Origin: Firmicutes bacterium CAG:170
GTDB taxonomy: Bacteria; Bacillota; Clostridia; Oscillospirales; Oscillospiraceae
Reading direction: 5' to 3'
DNA: 9,917 nt
NCBI GenBank assembly: GCA_000436735.1
Contig: FR887169.1
Coordinates: forward strand, 1-9,917
Position 1 is the first letter of the stretch. Every line of letters begins with the position of its first letter. Position numbers and translations under genes: made by a program. This document shows, in pieces, positions 6,491 through 9,917 of the stretch. Below the pieces are notes generated by a model, which did not search any database, was not told the DNA's origin, and was given only the letters and a program-made list of their open reading frames with translations.

Positions 6491-7822
6491 TCATTTTTCC
6501 ACTTCTGGAAGAAGCGGAAGCGTCAGCTCCACGGAAAATTCCGGATCCTGCTCATATTTGCAGAAGCTTCCGCCCATCTGCGACATGATGCGTTCGCAGG
6601 TTTTCAGGCCGATGTGGTTGCTCTCGACCGCGCCCAGCTCCTTCTTGCAGACATTGCCGATGCGGATGCGGAGCCAGCCAGCCTCCTCCGCCACCTTCAC
6701 CGTGACCGGGAAGGCGGGGTCGGCGTATTTGCAGACATTGTCAAAAAGATTGTCCAGCACGCGCTTGAAATACTGCACGTCCAGCCGGACGCGGCAGGGC
6801 TTCTCCGACCGCGCGGCCTGCACCGTGAAGCCGTGCTGTTGGAGCAGGATCACCGGCTCGCCCAACAGCTGCTCGGTCAGAATGATCCCGTCGTATTCCT
6901 GAAGGTCTAGCTTCAGCTCCCGCCCGCCGAACACCAGCGAGTAGCGGAACAGCTCGTCGGTCAGCGTTTTGAGCTGCTCGGCCTTGGAATAGCTTGCGTC
7001 AAGATACTGCTGAAGCTCCTCCTGCGACCGGTACTGGCCGTTCTTTGCCAGGTCGAGATAGCCCAGCAGCGCCGTCAGCGGATTGCGGATGTCGTGGGAC
7101 ATGGCGGTGATCAGCTCGCTGTTTTTCTCCAGCGCGTTCTGCTCCTCCAGCGTCTTGCGGATGAGCGAACGGCGCATCACATCCACGTTCCGCGTCAGCC
7201 GCCCCATTTCGTCGTTGCCGCCGGTCTCCATCTCCACACGCAGATTTCCGCGCCCGATCTCCTGAATCTCGCGCGAGACGGCGATGATGCTGCCGGTGAT
7301 GCGGCTGTTGTACCAGAGCATGATGAGCGCAAACAGCGCGCAGCCCAGCGCGATGCCGATGACCTGCACGGCATCGTAGAGCTTGGACTCGGAGAAATCG
7401 TAGACGACTGCCTGAAAAACGCCGTCGCGGAAGCTGACGGGATACAGCTGGAGCGAGACCTGCTCATTCAGCTCCGAGCCGCCAAGGCTGAACTCATTGT
7501 CCACGCCCCACCAGCCCGCCTCCATCGCCAGATGGCGGTTTTTATAGAACAGGATGTAGATATCCTTCTGCTCGATCGACCATATGGCCAGCTGATCCGT
7601 ATCCCGCGAGGCAAGATTGTTGTCTTTGATGTATGCCTGTAGATTTTCTACCGCCGCCATATTGCGCCGGTGCAGCGCCTCCTCGCTCATATAGCGCGTC
7701 TCGATCAGATAGTCTCCCAGCTTCGAGGCCAGAAAGAACGTGCAGATCCCGGCGAGGAAGCCGCCCAGCATCACCAGCATGAGCTTGAGATGCAGGGAGA
7801 CAAAGCGTTTTCGTTCAGTCAA
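6491..7822 (-). CDS. Membrane sensor histidine kinase (HAMP-HisKA-HATPase)
   Basis: This 443-residue kinase should phosphorylate the response regulator encoded directly before it. Segment 11-33 is the first membrane helix, 34-150 an extracytoplasmic sensing part with no family I recognise, and about 151-171 the second helix. A HAMP linker follows to about 225. The H-box MSHDIRNPLTALLGYLDL has the phospho-accepting His at 243. The N-box FKRVLDNLFDNVCKYA (352-367) and IGLKTCERIMSQMGG (404-418) belong to the ATP-binding domain. The usual DxGxG of the G1 box is absent; RIRIGNVCKKELG (385-397) stands in its place, a variant I recall in clostridial VanS-like kinases. The start is TTG (7822-7820), with AAAGGGG 7 nt upstream. 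It overlaps the regulator stop by 8 bp, so translation is probably coupled. The signal is unknown; the adjacent lipoprotein may be involved. Confidence 0.93.
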   Translation of the reverse strand: MTERKRFVSLHLKLMLVMLGGFLAGICTFFLASKLGDYLIETRYMSEEALHRRNMAAVENLQAYIKDNNLASRDTDQLAIWSIEQKDIYILFYKNRHLAMEAGWWGVDNEFSLGGSELNEQVSLQLYPVSFRDGVFQAVVYDFSESKLYDAVQVIGIALGCALFALIMLWYNSRITGSIIAVSREIQEIGRGNLRVEMETGGNDEMGRLTRNVDVMRRSLIRKTLEEQNALEKNSELITAMSHDIRNPLTALLGYLDLAKNGQYRSQEELQQYLDASYSKAEQLKTLTDELFRYSLVFGGRELKLDLQEYDGIILTEQLLGEPVILLQQHGFTVQAARSEKPCRVRLDVQYFKRVLDNLFDNVCKYADPAFPVTVKVAEEAGWLRIRIGNVCKKELGAVESNHIGLKTCERIMSQMGGSFCKYEQDPEFSVELTLPLLPEVEK

Positions 7823-8519
7823 TCTGATACCCCTTTCCCCAGACCGTCCGGATCAGACGGGGATTGGCCGGATCCTCCTCCAGCTTTTTGCGGAGGTTCA
7901 CGATGTGTACCATGACCGTATTCGTGGACGAGGGCATGTATTTTTCGTGCCAGACGCCCTCATAGATCTGCTCCACCGACACCACGCTCCCACGCCGCGC
8001 AGCCAGGAAGCAGAGAATTTCAAATTCCGTCTCCGTCAGCTCCACCGGCCGTCCGCCGCGCAGCACACGCCGCCCCGGCTCATCGAGCATCACGTCGGCC
8101 CGCAGCAGCTGACCGCTCGTCTTGCCCTTATAGACGCGGTAGCGCCGCAGCAGTGATTCCACCTTCATCATCAGCTCCGCGTGGGAAAACGGCTTGGCCA
8201 GATAGTCGTCGCCGCCGGCCTGATACGCCTCCAGCTTGTCGCGCTCCTGCGTCTTTGCCGTCAGGAACAAAATCGGCGCGGAGCACCGCTCGCGGATGGC
8301 GCGGCTGGCCTCGATGCCGTTGAGGCCGGGCATCATGATGTCCATCAGCACCAGATCGACGTTCGGCTGCTGCCGGATATATTCCACGGCGGCAAGGCCG
8401 TTGGGCGCCTCGGCCACCTGATAGCCGCTCGATTCCAGCAGGATGCGGATGATCCGCCGGATATCCTGCTCGTCGTCCACAACGAGAATGCATACGTTCT
8501 GTTCCGATCTCTGTTCCAT
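7815..8519 (-). CDS. Response regulator, OmpR/PhoB family
   Basis: This 234-residue cytoplasmic transcription factor has an N-terminal receiver (about 9-125) with the full active site: acidic pair D15/D16, phospho-acceptor D60 in VLMDIMMPG, T87 in LFLTAK, Y106 and K109 in DDYLAKPF. A winged-helix DNA-binding domain follows (about 138-234), with LTETEFEILCFLAARRGSVV, the recognition-helix segment TNTVMVHIVNLRKKLEED and the final wing RTVWGKGYQID. The ATG has GGAGG 4 nt upstream, a short but workable spacing. It is the first gene of a two-gene unit with the kinase. Its upstream region carries box A and an extended -10, suggesting autoregulation. The arrangement resembles VanR/VanS-like pairs, but no target such as a resistance gene is present, so no specific name is given. 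Confidence 0.96.
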   Translation of the reverse strand: MEQRSEQNVCILVVDDEQDIRRIIRILLESSGYQVAEAPNGLAAVEYIRQQPNVDLVLMDIMMPGLNGIEASRAIRERCSAPILFLTAKTQERDKLEAYQAGGDDYLAKPFSHAELMMKVESLLRRYRVYKGKTSGQLLRADVMLDEPGRRVLRGGRPVELTETEFEILCFLAARRGSVVSVEQIYEGVWHEKYMPSSTNTVMVHIVNLRKKLEEDPANPRLIRTVWGKGYQID

Positions 8520-8567
8520 ACTGCCTCCACCTCGCGCCCGGCGCGGAAGAATTCATTTGTATTGTAA

Positions 8568-8576
8568 ATTGTAGCA
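8568..8576 (-). promoter_or_regulatory. Extended -10 promoter of the regulator-kinase operon
   Basis: On the minus strand TG-C-TACAAT (8576-8568). The place where a -35 should be is GC-only sequence without a match, so recruitment by an activator bound to box A just upstream is likely. The leader would be about 42 nt. Confidence 0.6.
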
Positions 8577-8598
8577 TAAAAACCGCCGCCGCGCAGGG

Positions 8599-8616
8599 TT
8601 TTTAAGAATTATTAAG
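8599..8616 (-). promoter_or_regulatory. Candidate response-regulator box A (before the regulator gene)
   Basis: The minus strand reads CTTAATAATTCTTAAAAA, two CTTAA units with a 10-nt period. Its last base is 25 nt from the -10 hexamer, so it would cover about -38 to -55. It is an A+T island within strongly GC-rich spacer and nearly the same as box B before the lipoprotein gene. Confidence 0.55.
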
Positions 8617-8637
8617 ACTTCCCGCAGTATTTTTTCG

Positions 8638-8667
8638 CGTCCGGCGCGGTTTCTGCCGCCCCGGACG
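8638..8667. repeat. GC-rich hairpin between the divergent promoters
   Basis: CGTCCGG (8638-8644) pairs with CCGGACG (8661-8667). Inside, after a single C-C mismatch, GCGG (8646-8649) pairs with CCGC (8656-8659) around TTTCTG. No T-run follows on either strand, so it is not a terminator. It lies upstream of both promoters and may be structural or by chance. Confidence 0.35.
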
Positions 8668-8730
8668 GATCTTTGTAAAATTTTCGCCGCGTTTTTCGTC
8701 AAATCCGCGCTATGCCTTTTGTAAAATCGG

Positions 8731-8739
8731 TGTTATAAT
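8731..8739 (+). promoter_or_regulatory. Extended -10 promoter of the pseudouridine synthase gene
   Basis: TG-T-TATAAT (8731-8739) is a consensus -10 with the TG extension. No -35 is recognisable at the right distance. Transcription would begin near 8746, giving a leader of about 50 nt. The promoter probably also serves the MATE gene downstream. Confidence 0.65.
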
Positions 8740-8795
8740 GATGTGACTGACGCAAAATACGCCGGGCGGCGCGTCCGCCCGCATCGGAGCCTTTC

Positions 8796-9446
8796 ATGGA
8801 GATTCTTTATCAGGACAACCGCATTCTCGTCTGCATCAAGCCCTCCGGCGTCGTCTCCACCGACGAGCCGGGCGGTATGCCGCAGCGCATCCGGGACTGT
8901 CTCGGCGACGCGCACGCCTGTGTGCGCACAGTCCACCGGCTCGACGCCGCCGTTGCGGGCGTGATGGTGCTTGCGCGGTCGCGGATGGCGGCGGAGCTGC
9001 TCTCGGAGCAGGTGCGTGCGCGGACATTTGAAAAGGAATATCTGGCCGTGCTCTCCGGCATCCCCGATGCGCCGGAGGGGACGCTCCGCGACCTTCTCTT
9101 CTACGACCGCGCCTCGCGGACGGCGCGCGTCATGCCCGCGCCCGGGCCGGATGTCAAGGAGGCCGTTCTCGACTACCGCGTCCTCGGCACGGCGGACGGC
9201 TGTGCGCTCGTCCATATCCGGCTCCATACCGGTCGGACGCACCAGATCCGGGTGCAGTTCGCCTCGCGCGGGCTTCCACTGCTCGGCGACCGGAAATACG
9301 GCGCGCAGGAAGCGCCGTTCCCCATTGCGCTCTGGTCGTACCGGCTGCGCTTTTCCCATCCGCAGACCGGCCTGCCGGTCGAGTTTTCCCGGCTTCCTCC
9401 GGACGAAGTGCCGTGGAGTGCCTTCCGTTCGTGCTCCATAGAATAA
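8796..9446 (+). CDS. RluA-family pseudouridine synthase
   Basis: This 216-residue enzyme isomerises uridine to pseudouridine in RNA. It starts with MEILYQDNRILVCIKPSGVV, the usual opening of RluA catalytic domains (YxDxxhhVxxKPxG). VHRLDAAVAG holds the catalytic Asp at 50. HTGRTHQIRVQFA (144-156) and LLGDRKYG (162-169) are the other family blocks. There is no N-terminal S4 RNA-binding domain, so it is the short single-domain type. After HRLD most RluA proteins have an Arg (HRLDR); here it is Ala, as in some short clostridial members. The ATG has GGAG about 7 nt upstream. Only 30 nt separate its stop from the MATE gene. The substrate (rRNA or tRNA position) cannot be told from sequence. Confidence 0.95.
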   Translation: MEILYQDNRILVCIKPSGVVSTDEPGGMPQRIRDCLGDAHACVRTVHRLDAAVAGVMVLARSRMAAELLSEQVRARTFEKEYLAVLSGIPDAPEGTLRDLLFYDRASRTARVMPAPGPDVKEAVLDYRVLGTADGCALVHIRLHTGRTHQIRVQFASRGLPLLGDRKYGAQEAPFPIALWSYRLRFSHPQTGLPVEFSRLPPDEVPWSAFRSCSIE

Positions 9447-9476
9447 TGTGATCTGAAAAGGAGTTCTAACGTCATC

Positions 9477-9917
9477 ATGGCCAAAAACAACGAGCTTGAT
9501 ATGCTGAACGGCGCGCTTCTGCCGAAGATCCTGATGTTTTCCCTGCCGCTGGCGCTGACGGGCATTTTGCAGCTGCTGTTCAACGCGGCGGACGTCATCG
9601 TCGTCGGCAAATTCGCGGGCAGCACGTCGCTGGCCGCCGTCGGCGCGACCTCGGCGCTCGTCAATCTTCTGACCGGCGCGTTCATCGGCATTTCCGTCGG
9701 CGTCAACATTCTGGTCGCGCGCTATGCCGGCTGCCGCGACGACGCGCGCGTCGGGCGTGCCGTCCACAGCGCCATCGCCCTGAGCCTCGTTCTGGGCGTG
9801 GTGACCTTCCTGCTCGGTTTCTTCCTTTCCACGCCGATGCTCGAATGGATGGACACGCCGGACGACGTCCTGGCGCTGGCCAGCCTCTATCTGCGCATCT
9901 ATTTCATCGGCATTCCC
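9477..9917 (+). CDS. MATE family efflux transporter (5' part, cut by window end)
   Basis: The first 147 codons are present. MAKNNELDMLNGALLPKILM opens in the way typical of clostridial NorM/DinF-like MATE proteins. Next come FSLPLALTGILQLLFNAADV, GKFAGSTSLAAVGATSALV and GAFIGISVGVNILVARYAG, which match the first membrane helices of the family, and then a further helix ALSLVLGVVTFLLGFFL. Such proteins export cationic drugs or metabolites in exchange for Na+ or H+. The ribosome-binding site AAAAGGAG (9456-9463) is 13 nt from the ATG, rather far, but no better in-frame start exists. It probably shares a transcript with the pseudouridine synthase gene, with no obvious functional link. Family lengths are about 450 residues, so two thirds lie outside the window. 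Confidence 0.94.
   Translation, partial: MAKNNELDMLNGALLPKILMFSLPLALTGILQLLFNAADVIVVGKFAGSTSLAAVGATSALVNLLTGAFIGISVGVNILVARYAGCRDDARVGRAVHSAIALSLVLGVVTFLLGFFLSTPMLEWMDTPDDVLALASLYLRIYFIGIP

Noticed and set aside
8733..9767. 344-codon open frame on the minus strand
   Set aside because: It overlaps two clear plus-strand genes (pseudouridine synthase and MATE) and contains only arginine-rich shadow sequence.

Overview
The window is about 60% G+C and carries Gram-positive style genes: strong Shine-Dalgarno sequences, a DegV protein, a lipobox solute-binding lipoprotein, an OmpR-type two-component pair and a NorM/DinF-like MATE transporter. Together these suggest a high-G+C gut clostridium, probably of the order Oscillospirales. 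That placement is inference from protein style and not from a marker gene.

Layout. (a) 28-2929, minus strand: mnmG (tRNA-modifying FAD protein) preceded by a DegV-family lipid-binding protein. Each has its own sigma-A-type promoter, and a strong terminator lies between them. mnmG as written is broken near residue 75 by a 25-nt stretch, including a run of seven C's, that the family does not have. (b) 2930-3900: almost 1 kb without a convincing gene. It holds the degV promoter, what looks like the last 28 codons of a RelA/SpoT-type ACT domain on the plus strand, many hairpins (one with a perfect 14-bp stem), a plus-strand terminator-like structure, a lower-G+C stretch with an inverted repeat, and a two-sided terminator. 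(c) 3900-8519, minus strand: a response regulator, then its histidine kinase (8-bp overlap), then a large lipoprotein joining a propeller-like half to an extracellular solute-binding half. (d) 8731-9917, plus strand, divergent: an RluA-family pseudouridine synthase followed 30 nt later by a MATE transporter cut by the window edge.

How the parts fit. The most interesting signal is a near-identical sequence, CTTAA(T/G)AATT(T)CTTAAAAA, found twice on the minus strand: once before the response regulator gene and once before the lipoprotein gene. In both places an extended -10 (TGC-TAnnAT) without a good -35 follows. The distances from motif to -10 are 25 and 36 nt, one helical turn apart. This is what a response regulator box would look like if the regulator activates its own operon and the neighbouring lipoprotein gene, so 3900-8620 reads as a self-contained sensing module. 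No ABC permease genes accompany the binding protein in this window.

Two reading frames look damaged by small indels: mnmG, and the lipoprotein, whose expected stop codon is out of frame so that the frame runs through its own terminator. Either sequencing/assembly error or real decay could explain this, and the sequence alone cannot decide.
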